DNA of 64,000 nt from Flaccisagitta enflata (GCA_965153355.1 OZ231128.1:23498001-23562000), one strand, 5' to 3'. Counted from the first letter of the stretch, positions 1 through 13,974 are shown. The notes: generated by a model not told the origin, from the sequence alone. Translations and numbers: made by a program.

Positions 1-142
1 GAATGAAAATGAAAGAAAGAAGATTACAGTGAAGTTACATATGTAAAAAAAGGCGCGGTTTTGCGCGGTTTTAATGTGTGCGTCACGGACCAACCGACCA
101 ATGGTCAGACATGACCTCTGATAGATGTGCGAGGACGCACAT

Positions 143-638
143 AACAAGCCCAAGAGGGCAACAGTCGCGTGCATCTGGATATGACAAACAAAAGATTTCC
201 TCCTCCAAGGCTGTGCGATATGTCAATATGTCGATACAATATCGATACGATATCAATATTGGTACAATGTCGATACAATACAATACCCAAAAATACCCAA
301 AAATACCCAGAAGTACTCAAATATACCCAAAAATACCTAGAAATACCCAAAAATACCCAAAAATCATCAGAATTAGTCAAAAATATCTAAAAATATCTGA
401 AAGAACCCTAAAGTACCCTAAGTACCTAGAATAACTTAAGTACCCTGAAGTACTCTAAAGTACCGTAAAGTACCCTAAAGTACCCTGAAATACCCAAGAG
501 TACCTTAGATTACCCTTAAAGACCCTAAAAAGTCATAATTTTAACAATGTGACGGACAGACGGACGGACGGACGGACGGACCTACCGACCGACCGACCGA
601 CACGGTAAGGTGTAGAGTCGCGTGCACGCGACTAAAAA
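143..638 (+). mobile_element. Hairpin-end element, code 1, long form with 10-bp minisatellite core
   Basis: The head reads AACAAGCCCAAGAGGGCAAC and is followed by the code motif AGTCGCGTGC. The middle is an irregular array of roughly 10-bp units (ACCCAAAAAT grading into TACCCTAAAG). A GACG/GACC tetranucleotide tract follows, then GTAGA and the terminal hairpin GTCGCGTGCACGCGAC with TAAAAA after it. The same head and tail occur at 30881-31311, 12871-13384 and 41595-41934 with different AT-rich cores. There is no coding capacity. The hairpin, tandem core and asymmetric ends recall Helentron-associated non-autonomous elements and the pearl elements of bivalves; that assignment is inference. Confidence 0.75.
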
Positions 639-756
639 TGGGCTAAAAAATTATTGCGTTTGTCTTTTGAAATCATTTGACAGTATGATTATTTAACGAA
701 GTTACCTCCCGCAAAAACGAATGAAACTTAAGAATCTAGAGTAACAAAACACATTT

Positions 757-1007
<251 letters not shown>

Positions 1008-1133
1008 GTGTTTATGTGCTTTTTCACTGTTTTTGTTTCCATACTCCATTCATACTTTTCATTTAGTTTGTTTTTTTCCCATACTTTCTTTCCTTCTTGA
1101 GATTTTACTTCTATTACCCGACAATTGCCACAG

Positions 1134-1235
<102 letters not shown>

Positions 1236-1427
1236 TCACTGCCATATCCTCCATAATTTTTCCTTTATTTCTTTTTCCTGCTTATTTTTCTTTCATCCTA
1301 ACAAACTTCTGCCTCGCCCTGTTGTCTACGTTTCTGTCTATTCAGCTACCTCTCTGTATCTCTCTGTTCTAACCTTCTTTCCATCTGCCTGTTTTCATGC
1401 TCGTCATTCTGTTTGCTTCTACCTTTG

Positions 1428-2468
<1,041 letters not shown>

Positions 2469-2978
2469 GGGCAGCGGCCCCAAAGGGGGCGAAGTCCTGT
2501 AGAACACAGGGGACTTTCGTTCGTTCGTTCGTTCGTTCGTTCGTTCATTCGTTTGTCCGTTCGTTCGTCCCCCCCAGGCCCTCTCGGGCCTGAAATCTGC
2601 CCTCTCAGGCCTAAAATCTGTCCTCTCAGGCCTGAAATCTGCACTCTCAGGCCTTGAAATGTTGAATCTGCCCTCTTAGACCTGAAATTCGCCCTTTCAG
2701 GCCTGAAACCTGTACTCTCAGGCCTCGACTCTGCCCTCACAGGCCTGAAATCAGCCCTCCAAGATTCAAGGCCTGAGAGGGCAGATTTCAGGCCTGAGAG
2801 GGCAGATTTTAGGCCTGAGAGGGCAGATTTCAGGCCTGAGAGGGCCTGAGAGTCCCCTGTGTTCTACAGGACTTTGTCCCCTTCGGGGCCGCTGCCCTGC
2901 CTCTCATTCCGATTCACAACCATGCAAAGCAGGGCAACGGGTATCGCTGACCATGTATTGCCCTTGGGCGACCTGTTC
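2469..2978 (+). mobile_element. Bow-tie element type 2 with head-to-head minisatellite core
   Basis: The left arm GGGCAGCGGCCCC plus GTCCTGTAGAACACAGGGG (2469-2513) is inverted at about 2850-2898. Between them are a (TTCG)n tract and 21-bp units built on GGCCTGAGAGGGCAGATTT. The units run in one orientation up to about 2760 and in the opposite orientation afterwards, so the whole element can fold back. A tail with GGGCAACGGGTATCGCTGAC and TTGGGCGACCTGTT ends at 2978. It has no coding potential. Five further copies or fragments occur in the window. Confidence 0.8.
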
Positions 2979-3118
2979 CCCCCTTGATTTCCTTCCCCAT
3001 CTCCAAACCCTTTGAATCAAAGCCGGGGGGGGGGGAACTCAATTATACACAGGCCTGGGTTTTTATCATACATACGCATCAGTATTAAATGAATAGAATC
3101 ATTTGACTTTACTAAACC

Positions 3119-3755
3119 TAACAGGTCGCCCAAGGCAAATATGTGGTCAGCGATACCCATTGCCCTGCTTTGATTGATAGTGAATTGAAGTGAGGGGAAG
3201 CATGGCAGTGGCCCTGAAGGGGACAAAGTCCTGTAGAACACAGGGGGACTTTGTTCATCCTGCCTGAAGAAGTGGAAGAGATCCTATAGAGGGCTGACTG
3301 AAGGCCTTCAAGAGCCTAAACTGAGAATGCCAATAGGAAGCTTGAGAGGGCTGACTTGAGGCTTGAGAGAGCTGTATTAAGGCTTGAAAGGTCAGAGGAC
3401 TGATTTGAAGCCTGAAAGCAATAAATTGAGGCTTAGATAGTTGATTTGAGGCCTGAGAGGCCTAATTTGAGGCCTGAGAGGCCAGGGTTGAGGCCTGAGA
3501 ATTTGTGGCCTGAGAAGCCTATTTTGAGGCCTGAGAGGCCAGGTTTGAGGCCTGAGAGGCTGGATTTGAGGCCTGGGGGGCTAAATTTGAGGCCTGAGAG
3601 GCCATATTTGAGATCTCAGAGGCCAGATTTGAGGCCTGAGGGGTTTGATGAGGGGGAATGGGGACGAATGGACGAACAAATGAACAAATGAATGGACGAA
3701 CAAAAGTCCCCCTGTGTTCTACAGGACTTAGTCCCCTTCGGGGCCGCTGCCCAAA
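3119..3755 (-). mobile_element. Bow-tie element type 2, inverted copy
   Basis: Reads as the reverse complement of the 2469 copy: tail motif AACAGGTCGCCCAAGG at 3119, then GGCAGTGGCCCTGAAGGGGAC with CCTGTAGAACACAGG, a long array of variant GGCCTGAGAGGC-type units, and the inverted arm at 3705-3755. Core units are more diverged than in the first copy. Confidence 0.78.
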
Positions 3756-3831
3756 AGCAAGTTTTAGGCCTTTGAAGACTAAAGAGGCCTAATAGAGGCC
3801 TGAAAGCGCTAAATGAGGTTTGAGAGGGTTG

Positions 3832-4200
3832 GGTGGGCTCCGAAGGGGACAAAGTCCTGTAGAGCACAGGGGCTCTGAGGTTTGAAGCTTTAAAGCAATG
3901 TATGAAAGGGTAAGTTAGAGGCATAAGAATGCTGTTTTGAAGCTCAACAGGGCTATTTTCAGGCCTGGGGGCTGATTTGAGGCCTGGAAAACCCAATTTG
4001 AGGCCTGAGAGGGCAAATAGTCTGAGAAGGCTGATTGAGGCCTGAGAGGCCTTATTGAGGCAAGAGAGGGTTAATAAGGCCTGAGAGGGCTGATCTGAGG
4101 CCTGATGGGGGGAGACGAACAAACGGAGAAACAAACAAACAAACGAATGAAAGTCCCCTGTATTCTACAGGACTTCGTCCCCTTCGGAGCCGCTGCCCAA
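3832..4200. mobile_element. Bow-tie element type 2, partial
   Basis: The left arm is eroded (CTCCGAAGGGGACAAAGTCC then TGTAGAGCACAGGGG). Minisatellite units (GGCCTGAGAGG-like) follow, then the right arm GTCCCCTGTATTCTACAGG and CCGCTGCCC ending at 4194. The outer left GGGCAGCGG part and the tail are missing. Confidence 0.7.
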
Positions 4201-4400
4201 AAAGAGGAAAAGAATGAAATTCGCGTTGGATAAAGACTCGGAGAATAGAGAAGAGTCTAGTCAGCTTGTTTGCTCTGCTCGCGCGAAATTGAACCCAATA
4301 TCCACCAAAGAATCCCCAAAGAGACTCAATTTCTGTGTTTATTTAGGTACGAACGGCGAGCTTAAACTCGCATACGCGTGCACGAGCTCACACGAAAATT

Positions 4401-4755
<355 letters not shown>

Positions 4756-4926
4756 AGTCTACCAGTCAGATAGTGTTCTCACTTCCGACAAAGACAAAGA
4801 GGAGGAAACCACTTATTAGATTTGCCGTCCAGACTTTGCTTGAAACCGCGTTTTTCTCCTCATCTTTTTCTTTTCTTGCACGACGTATGAGACTTTCCCT
4901 CCTTTTTATTTCTTTTCCTCCTTTTT

Positions 4927-5600
4927 GGGCAGCGGCCCCGAAGGGGCCGATGACCTATGCTTTCACACAGGAGAAATTTCTCCTCCTCCTTCTCCTTCTC
5001 CGTCCGTCCACCCCCTTCAAAGCTCAAATCCCAGTTGTGAGGCCCAAATTCCAGTCTCGATGCTCAAATCCCAGCCACCAAGCTGAAAATTCCAGCCTAC
5101 AGGCTCAAATTCCAGCCTCCAGGCTCAAATTCTCAAACTTCAGGACCAAATCTCAGTCTTAAGGCTCAAATCCCAGTCTTGAAGCTCAAATTCCAACCTC
5201 GAGGCTCACATTACAGCCTTGAGGCTCAAATCACAAATTCAAGGCTCAAACCCTAGCCTCAAGGCTGAAACCCCAGCCTCAAGGCTCAAACCCCAGCCTC
5301 AAGGCTCAGATCCCAGCCACAAGGCTCAAATCAGTCATGAGGCTCAAATAACAGCCTCAAGGCTCAAATAACAGCCTCAAGGCTCAAATAACAGCCTCAA
5401 GACTCAAATCAAAGCCTCAAGGCTCAAATCCAAGCCTCAAGGCTCATCCCAGCATTGAAACTCAAATTCCAGTCAAGAACCTTCAAACTTACTAAGCATA
5501 GGTCATTGGCCCCTTCGGGGCCGCTGCCCCTCTCACCCTCACACATCCACATACACTCACATGGGGGCAACGGGTACCGCTGACCATCTAACGCTTTTGC
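4927..5600 (+). mobile_element. Bow-tie element type 1
   Basis: The left arm GGGCAGCGGCCCCGAAGGGG plus GATGACCTATGCTTTCACAC (4927-4967) is followed by a pyrimidine tract and then about 20-bp units of the form CAGCCTCAAGGCTCAAAT. The inverted arm lies at 5494-5529. A tail CAACGGGTACCGCTGACCAT with ACGCTTTTGCGACTAT follows. The core units all run in one direction. Related copies are at 5916, 17237, 44473, 60040 (inverted) and 62767. Confidence 0.8.
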
Positions 5601-5779
5601 GACTATTTATCATCTGTTTGTTTCTTTCGCTTCTTCTTTTCCATCTTCATCTTCTTTTTTTCTCTTTTTTTTTCACCCTCTCTTCCCTCTTCTGTTTGTT
5701 TGTCTCTCTTTCTATTTTCATTCTTTTCCTTTTCAATCTTCCTGTCCTCATTCTACTTCTTTCCTTCGTTGGTCTATTT

Positions 5780-5852
5780 TCTTCTTCTTCTTCTTCTTCT
5801 TCTTCTTCTTCTTCTTCTTCTTCTTCTTCTTCTTCTTCTTCTTCTTCTTCTT
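5780..5852. repeat. (TTC)n microsatellite
   Basis: Trinucleotide repeat inside a wider pyrimidine-rich stretch (5600-5912) that separates two bow-tie elements. Confidence 0.95.
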
Positions 5853-5915
5853 CTTTTTCTTTTTCTTTTTCTTTTTTTTCATTTTTTCTCCTTCTTCTTC
5901 TCTTCCTCTTCTTTT

Positions 5916-6484
5916 GGGCAGCGGCCCCAGAGGTGCCGATGACCTATGATTTCACACAAGACAAATTGCTCCGGTTTCCGGTTTCCGTCTGTCCGTTCAT
6001 CCGTCCCCCCCCAAAGCCTCAAAACAAGCCTCCCAGATCGCAAATGAAGGCCTCATGACTCCAAACTAGGCCTCTCAGACCCCATTTCAGGCCTTTTAAG
6101 CCCCTAATTAGGCCTTTCAGACCCCAAATTAGGCCTCTCAGTCCCTAAATCAGGCCTCCCAGACCCCTTATCAGATGTCAAACCCCAAATTAGACCTCTA
6201 AGACCTCAAATCGGCCCTTTCAGACCCCAAATAAAACCTCTCAGACCCTTAATCAGACCTTTCAGACCCCAAAGTAGACCTTTCGAAACCCCAAATCAGG
6301 CCTCTCAGACCCAAAATCAGACCTCTCAGACCTGAAAACAGGCCACTCAGGGACGGAAAATGGAAACCGGAGAAATTTGCCCCATGTGGAATCATAGGTC
6401 ATTGGCCCCTCTCATCATCTTGTTCCCTCATACTCAAACTTAGGGGGGATTGGGTACCACTGACCATGAAACGCTTTTGCGACT
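5916..6484 (+). mobile_element. Bow-tie element type 1 with a different core unit
   Basis: The left arm GGGCAGCGGCCCCAGAGGTG plus GATGACCTATGATTTCACAC leads into an array of AGGCCTCTCAGACCCCAAAT-like units, a type-2-style unit inside type-1 arms. The right arm (ATCATAGGTCATTGGCCCCT) is at 6389-6408, and the tail GGGTACCACTGACCAT with ACGCTTTTGCGAC ends near 6484. Confidence 0.75.
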
Positions 6485-7992
6485 TTTTCTCTTTCTTATC
6501 CCTCTTTTCCATAATCCACATCCTGTTCTCCCATTTCGCGGTCTCTAGTCAGGGTTTACATTATCACATTGCATCAAATGAAATTGTCGGGAAAAAAGTC
6601 GAAGTCAGTCTTCGACTTTTTGACATAATTGAGAGAAACATGGTTTTTATTTTCCTATGCATTGGGGAACTCATCCAGCTGCTTGCACCCTTAGACAAAT
6701 TTGATAGGGTAAGTAAATTTGATAATTCTCTTTCATTTGGCAAAAAACTCTACGACAAATATTTTCTCGTTATGAATTTTTAAAGATTTGTATACAGTAT
6801 TTTAGCTCATCTAGCTCATTTGGTTCAGTCCTTTTCTTTTTCTGATTTTCAGATCAATCAATTCTTACAATTGTGATTAATTTAATCTAACAAGTAACAA
6901 AATATTGCAATGACTGAAGACAAAAGCTTGGTGAAAAATGACCAATGCTTACGGCTTTTTTCCTCACGGCTATAGCCGTCATTACTGGTATATAAACCAG
7001 AGCAATGAAAGTGCACCTTAACGATGCCGCGAGGCTAATGGAGACTAACGCCTACTCACTTCGTGTTGCGACATTCATACATATGTTATCTAGTCTTGGT
7101 AAATGCAGAACTTGACGCCCATTGACAAGTACTGACAGAAGTCACGTTTTCATTCGTCCCCATCCTATTACATGAGAGATGAAAGATGGTTTTGAGTGTG
7201 ACAACGCACCACTATAACTGGTCGTTTCTGTCTATTGGTCGGTCGGTTGGTTGGTCACGCCCAATTATAGTCTACTGATATGAAATTGTTCAACATTTGG
7301 TTTCTTATTTACCGCTCGCACTGTCTAGTGTATACGATGACCAACAAATACAAATCAGAATTTATGACTTGCAGAATTTTGCGTTCTTGAAGAATGGAGA
7401 GCGATGTTTAAAGAAGGAGAGAAGTTCAGTTACTCGTTATCACTGATGTATGGGGAGGTGCCCCTATGCTATGGATATGGTCTCTGTACCGCTGTATTCA
7501 TCAAGCATTCTTATGGTCTTAGTAAATCAGTTACAGTTGAGCTTAACTTGAGCTCATTTCATGGGACTGAGCCTTACAGCCTTACAGCCTTACAGTGATG
7601 GCAGAATTATGCCTTACAGTGATGCCCCATTTTAAAATGACACTGAACTTTTCGGAAGTCTTACGATAATCTGCAAAGGGAGTATTTTCTGAGTAAACTT
7701 AGGAATCGTCGTGACGGGTCTAAATGAAAGACAGTTTACAGAACTGCAAAGTATCCAGTCCATATCTTTGTGTTTGTTAGTGTGTTTGATAGTAATACCG
7801 TCGTGCCCAGACGCGGTGCAGAAAGCAAATAGACTTTTTTTTCAATTTCGGCCATAAACACATTTTTATCGTCACCACAAAAGAAAAGAAGCTGGCAAAT
7901 GGCAAATGGTTGATACTTTCGTGAAATAAGATCGTTTATTTTGTCACATCCAACCACAGGCTGCTGCTTTCTGCTACGACAGAGAAAAAAAG

Positions 7993-8038
<46 letters not shown>

Positions 8039-8242
8039 GACAGAAAAGGTTGTAAGGAGAAAATGAAACCTCATGGGAGGGGAAGCAAATGCAGGAAATG
8101 AGATGTAAATTCAATCAAATTGCCCACTTTCTCACTTTCCCCTTTTGCCTGCCCACTTTGTCTTGCATTTCTCTCCTTTTCTCTTTGTGCCTTTCTGCAG
8201 TCGTATCTAACTCCCGCTATCACTCCCAGTAGTCAAGTCATT
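6485..8242. other. No gene recognised; short GA tract
   Basis: AT-rich sequence with only short frames. It contains a small hairpin GTCGAAGTCAGTCTTCGAC at 6598-6616, a palindromic ACGGCTATAGCCGT at 6967-6980, a triple CCTTACAG near 7572-7595, and a (GA)n tract at 7999-8035. Nothing supports an exon. Confidence 0.5.
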
Positions 8243-9360
8243 ACTACTGTTTTCCAGTTCTTGGCATCGACCGAGGAGGCACACAGGACTCTGGAACTGG
8301 TCAAAAGATAACACTTGCAGTTGTCAAATCCCTTTTACTGATTTCCAGGTCTTGGCATCGACCGAGGAGGCACACAGCACTTCAAAACTGGTCAAAAGAT
8401 AACACTTGCAGTTGTCAAGTCTTTCTATTTTTTCTCACATTTTGTCATTGACTGAGGGGGCACCGAGGACTCTAGAATTGGTCAAAAGATAAAACTTGCA
8501 GTTGTCAAGTTATTTCTTATGTTTTCCAGGTCTTGGCATCGACCGAGGAGGCACACAGGACTTCAAAACTGGTCAAAAGATATCACTTGCAGCTGTCAAG
8601 TTACAATATTTCTTATGTTTTCCAGGTCTTGGCATAGAAGGAGGGGGCACACAGGACTCCGAAACTGGTCAACAGATAACACTCTCAATAGTTGAATGAC
8701 TTCTACTGATTTCCAGGTCTTGTCATCGACTAGAGAGACACACCGGACTTCAAAACTGGTCAACAGATAACACTTGCAGTTCTCAAGTCATTTTTACTGA
8801 TTTCCAGGTCTTGGTATTGACCGAGGAGGCACACAGGAATTTGGAATTGGTCAAAAGATAACACTCTCGATAGTCAAATCACTTTTACTGATTTCCAGGT
8901 CTTGGCATTGACCGAGGAGGCACATAGGACTTCAAAACTGGTCAAAAGATAACACTTGCAGTTGTCAATTCATTTCTACTGTTTTCCAGATCTTGGCATC
9001 AACCAAGGAGGCACACAGGACGTCAGAACTGGTCAAAAGATAACACTTGTAGTTGTAAAGTCATTTTTACTGTTTTCCACATCTTGGCATCGACTGAGTG
9101 GACACCGAGGACGCTAGAATTGGTCAAAAGATTACACTTGCAGTTATCAAGTCATTTCTATTATTTCTTACGTCTTGGCATCAATTGAGTGGGCACCCAG
9201 GACTCTAGATTTAGTTATGAGATAAAACTCATAGAGTTATTTTTACTGATTTCCAGGTCATGGCATTGACAGAGGATTCACACAGGGCTCCAGAATTGAT
9301 TGCAAGATAAAACTTCTAGTTAAAAAATTCATCACTAATGTTTTTCAGGTTTAGCCATCG
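8243..9360. repeat. 91-bp tandem satellite, about 12 to 13 units
   Basis: The landmark TTGGCATCGACCGAGGAGGC recurs near 8261, 8352, 8442, 8533, 8629, 8720, 8811, 8902, 8993, 9084, 9175, 9259 and 9352, mostly 91 bp apart. Each unit also carries ACTGGTCAAAAGATAACACT and a pyrimidine run ending in TTTCCAG. Units decay towards 9360. The period is not a multiple of three, so the short frame at 8496-8699 is not likely to be a gene. Confidence 0.9.
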
Positions 9361-10228
9361 GTAGTGGCACACATGACTGCAGACTTAGATCTTAGATGTC
9401 TTTCTTTACAGATTTGGACATTCACTGTTGAGGCACAAAATATCACAGCTCAAAATTGGTTTCTAATATCTATACGGGTTCAGTAAACTAGTAAGCAAGT
9501 TTTCCTCAACGCAATTGAAATTCGTAAAACATAGTGAAGGTACAATTTGAATGTGTTGAGTTATTGACATTTACCATTTGCCATTTTGTAAGTAGAGATT
9601 GTAGAAGCAAAAAGACATTTTGTTTGATGCCAGCAGCCATAGACATTGATAAATTACTTCGAAATATTGTCTCGTTACGTCAGCAGGAATCTAAAAACAC
9701 CTAAAAAGTGAGCGGATCAAAGACAAGAAGAGTCTGTTTCTGCAGGTTCATCCGATTTGAAGGTTCATCTCGATCCATTTAATTATCCCACTTTAGTCCA
9801 TGTCTAATGAAAGCCTGTATGGGTGAATAAAGAAAGCCAAAGCCAGACTGGTTGTAAGTCGCAGGTCAATTTGTAGGTGTAGTGCCAAGAGACCCAACCA
9901 ATCAAGGCCTGATGTAGATTGCCCTTCGATCTCATTAGTGATATGATCCATCAACCCACCTAATTACCATTCTGACTCCTTGTCCTCACCCCTCAAAGAT
10001 TTGAACCCCTAATACGATTTCCCGTCAGTTCCATAACCCTACCCTCTCCGCCCCCCCCCCATCCCATCAATCCACGCTCCAATGTCGTTCGGTCTCATGT
10101 TGCTTTTTGCGCCCAGCAGCGCATTCTCAAATCCTTTTTTTCAAACATAATTTGTATTCATGAGATTAGATTAGTTCATCAGAGTAGTACCGAGACGCAG
10201 ATGCTTCAAAAACATATATTCATCTATT
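9361..10228. other. No recognisable feature
   Basis: Mixed AT-rich sequence just past the decayed satellite. No repeats shared with the rest of the window and no credible coding frame. Confidence 0.45.
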
Positions 10229-10844
10229 CACTGTGCTTTCAATCAAAATCTGAGTGAAGAATCATATAACAGTGGGTTTCTCCGCATTTTTGTGTAGTGT
10301 TGGGGTGTGATAACATGTAACTAGCCTAAACAAAATCATTCACCGAGCGCTTTTTGAGTAATCTTCAGAATAGAAAAAATTTATACCCATTTTCAGTTAA
10401 GATTCTACTGAGTTGTATTGACCTAGTTTTTGACTCCATATTGTTAATCTATGCAAAATTACCTTTCATTTGATAGGTCGCACTCTATACTTTTGCAAAG
10501 AATTAAAATTTTCATTTTTTGAGTCACCGTTACAAAAAAGTAACGGTGGCTCAAAAAATGAAAACTTTATTTTGAAATTAGACCATATAGTGTGACCTAT
10601 CAAATGAAAGGGAATTTTGCATAGATTAACAATATGAAGTCAAAAAAAAGGTTAATACAACTCAGTAGAATCTTCATTGAAAATGGGTCTAATTTTTTTC
10701 CATTTTGAAGATAACTAAAAAAGCGCTCGGTAAATGATTTTATTTTGACTAGTTACACGTTATCACACCCCAACCCTACACAACAATGCGGAGAAACCCA
10801 CTGTTATATGATTTTTCACTCAGATTTTGATTGAAAGCACAGTG
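10229..10844. mobile_element. 616-bp near-perfect palindrome, fold-back or MITE-like
   Basis: The left arm begins CACTGTGCTTTCAATCAAAA and the right arm ends with its complement. The arms are 305 bp each around a 6-base A loop at 10534-10539. The end-to-end midpoint falls exactly on that loop, so the arms have no net length difference, though they carry point mismatches. An internal motif TTTGATAGGTCGCACT (10469) is shared with the palindrome at 34807-35435. No coding frame. Confidence 0.9.
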
Positions 10845-10950
10845 TATTGTGGCCTTTCACAAACGCAAAGATGTGATGAAAAACGCGTTTTTTCTACATT
10901 CCTTTTCATTCAAAAAAGTTCCAAGGAAAAAAAAAAGTGCAGACTCTTTG

Positions 10951-11515
10951 TCTTCCAGTTCACGTCTTTGTGTTGGTCTCTATCTGTCTCGGTCTGTGTG
11001 TCTGTCTCTGTATCTATCTGTGAGACGTCTCTGTTTGTGTTTGTGTCTATTTCTCTGTATCTGCCACATTCGCTGTCACCATCTTTACTCCTCAGTTTAC
11101 GTCTTAGTGTTGGTCTCTATCTGTCTCGGTCTGTGGGTTTGTCTCTGTATCTGTCTGTGAGACGTCTCTGTTTGTGTTTGTGTCTATTTCTCTGTATCTG
11201 CCACACTCGCTGTCACCATCTTTACTCCTCAGTTTACATCTTTGTGTTGATCTCTATCTGTCTCGGTCCGTGCGTCTGTCTCTGTATCTATCTGTGAGAC
11301 GTCTCTGTTTGTGTTTGTGTCTATTTCTCTGTATCTGCCACATTCGCTGTCACCATCTTTACTCCTCAGTTTACGTCTTTGTGTTGGTCTCTATCTGTCT
11401 CGGTCTGTGCGTCTGTCTCTGTATCTATCTGTGAGACGTCTCTGTTTGTGTTTGTGTCTATTTCTCTGTATCTGCCACACTCTCTCTCTCCATCTTTACT
11501 CCTCAGTGAGGAGTC
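10951..11515. repeat. 137-bp tandem repeat, four units
   Basis: TTGGTCTCTATCTGTCTCGG recurs at 10973, 11110, 11247 (with ATC) and 11384, exactly 137 bp apart. Each unit is pyrimidine-rich and carries GTGAGACGTCTCTG. The period is not divisible by three, which produces overlapping spurious frames. Confidence 0.93.
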
Positions 11516-11649
11516 TTCACCGGTTCATAACATGACATCTATCTCATCGACTTCCCTTTAATGTGATCCTCCTTATTTTATTCTTTCAGCCCGCCTTCCG
11601 ATCTTTCTGTCTGTCCGTCAGTCTACCGGTCAGTCTCTCTGTCTCTGTT

Positions 11650-11797
<148 letters not shown>

Positions 11798-12110
11798 CTC
11801 AGGGGAAAATTTCCAATGCCTTATTTCTTTTCTCCATTCTTCGCTTATTGTTTTTCACGCATTTTCACCCTTTTTTCCTTTTTCCCCCCCTTCTTCTTTT
11901 TTTTTTTTTTTTTTGCCCCTTTTTTTCCCTTTGCTTCAATTTCGAGAGTCTAAAGAAAATTTCTATTCACTCCAACTTTTTTTTAACCCTTTTAATCCTA
12001 TTGTTCTCGTTCCTTTTTTCTTGCACTTGTTTTTTTTTCCTGAACGTGCTGCCTATAGATACCTCCTATACACGTTTACAGAAAGTCATGTCCGTCCTTG
12101 TAAGTTGTGT

Positions 12111-12111
12111 A

Positions 12112-12152
<41 letters not shown>

Positions 12153-12153
12153 G

Positions 12154-12184
<31 letters not shown>

Positions 12185-12241
12185 GAGTCTGTATGTCTGT
12201 GTGTCTGTGTGTCTGTGTGTGGGTCTGTCTGTCTGTCTGTC
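12111..12241. repeat. (CTGT)n microsatellite with GTGT variants
   Basis: Tetranucleotide repeat with scattered GTGTCTGT units. Confidence 0.93.
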
Positions 12242-12424
12242 GTATTGGTAGTCATAAAAGTTGTACTTTAATCAAGTCTTTAGATGCGTCATCACATCTC
12301 TACCAGAAATTCAAGCATTCTGTCTGTTTATCCATCTGTCTCTGAAGGTATCACATACATTCAGCATGGAATACACTCCACACGATGGCACAGTCAGGAC
12401 GAGTCGTTGCCCGATCGGTCTTAT

Positions 12425-12760
12425 TAGTGGCGTGCATGCGACTCTACAACCCGCTCTCACCGTCTGTCTGTCGGTCCGTCCGTCCGTCCGTCGGTCAAAC
12501 TTAGCTTTTTTAGCGCTTTTGGGCGGTTTTGGAGTTACTGCTCCTGTCCAACAGCTCGGTTGGTGTATTTGTTTATTGCCCTTGCCCACCAAGCCCGGGC
12601 GATTTTGCATTTTCTTTAACAATACAATACACTATACAATTTTTCAAAGTATTGGGCTAATACAATACAATACCAATACAATACAATATCTTAAAGAATT
12701 GTACCCAATATGTAACAATATTTTAATTCACTCTATAAAAAAAATTTTTGTTGAATAGTT
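12425..12760 (-). mobile_element. Hairpin-end element, code 1, with a CAATAC-rich extension
   Basis: Read in +, this starts with a degraded hairpin (GGCGTGCATGCGACTCTACA), a GTCC/GTCG tract, GCTCCTGTCCAACAGCTCGG and GCCCACC. It then passes via AAGCCCGGGCGATT into a CAATA/ATACA-rich AT tract. The same CCCGGGC junction and CAATAC module occurs at 14936-15093, joined to another head end. Element limits in the AT tract are unclear. Confidence 0.6.
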
Positions 12761-12870
12761 GAATAGTTAAATAGTTGAATAGTTGAAGCTTTAACTCATT
12801 TTTTATATGCTCAAATATATGATCAAAAAAGAATTTTTGAATATTTTTCTTAACTTTTATATATCAATAT

Positions 12871-13384
12871 TTTTAGTCGCGTGCACGCGACTCTACACCT
12901 TGCCATGTCGTTCGGTAGGTCGGTATGTTGGTACGTCGGTCACGTTTTTGAAATTATGACTTTTTAAGGTTTTTTAAGGTATTTGAAGGTACTCTAGGGT
13001 ATTTCAGGGTACTATAGGGTACTTCAGGGTACTTCAGGGTAATTTAGGGTAATTAAGTTATTTTAGGTACTTAAGGTATTTTAGGGTACTTTCAGATACT
13101 TATGAGTTTTTTTCAGGTATTTTTGAGTATTTTTGGGTATTTTTAGGTGTTTTGGGTATTTTTGGGTATTTTTGGGTATTTTTGGGTATTTTTGAGTATT
13201 TTGGGTATTTTGGGTATTTTGTCAACTTTTCATTGGACAGTCGTTATTGGTTCAGAATGTAACTTTTTTTAGGACAGACGTTATGGAGTATGAAGTTCTG
13301 TTGTATGAAGTTGTGTAATTGTGTGTTACAGTTTTGTAATTGTGTGTAACGTAGCACGCAACTGTTGGCCTGTTGGGCTTGTTT
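12871..13384 (-). mobile_element. Hairpin-end element, code 1, long form
   Basis: In + orientation: TTTTTAGTCGCGTGCACGCG hairpin, a tetranucleotide tract, then a long irregular array of GGGTATTTTT / AGGGTACTTC units, and the head end CACGCAACTGTTGGCCTGTT with GGGCTTGTTT. It is the inverted counterpart of the 143-638 element, with the same kind of core. Confidence 0.75.
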
Positions 13385-13431
13385 TTGATATATTTTGTAT
13401 TTTTGTTTCTTTAAATAAGTCTCTTTGTCTA

Positions 13432-13740
<309 letters not shown>

Positions 13741-13974
13741 CTTGAGTGTACTGACCCAGGATTAGATCTGAGGGAAAATTGATTTTTCCTCCTCATCCTC
13801 TTCATCTTCCAGACCTCATCCTATCTTCTTTACTTTTTTTTCTGCACTTCCTAAAAAATCGATCTCATCCTCCTCATTTACCTTACCTTATCCTCTTCTT
13901 CTTCCTTATTTTTATTTTTCACCAGTTTGTTTGACCTTCCAAAGAATTCCACTATTTTCTAAAAAAAAAAATTA

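Noticed and set aside
8243-9360. CRISPR array
   Set aside because: The whole 91-bp unit repeats, with no unique spacers, and the context is eukaryotic.
13005-13060. TAGGGT-like repeats as telomeric sequence
   Set aside because: Units are irregular (CAGGGTACTT, TAGGGTACTT) and belong to the minisatellite core of a hairpin-end element.
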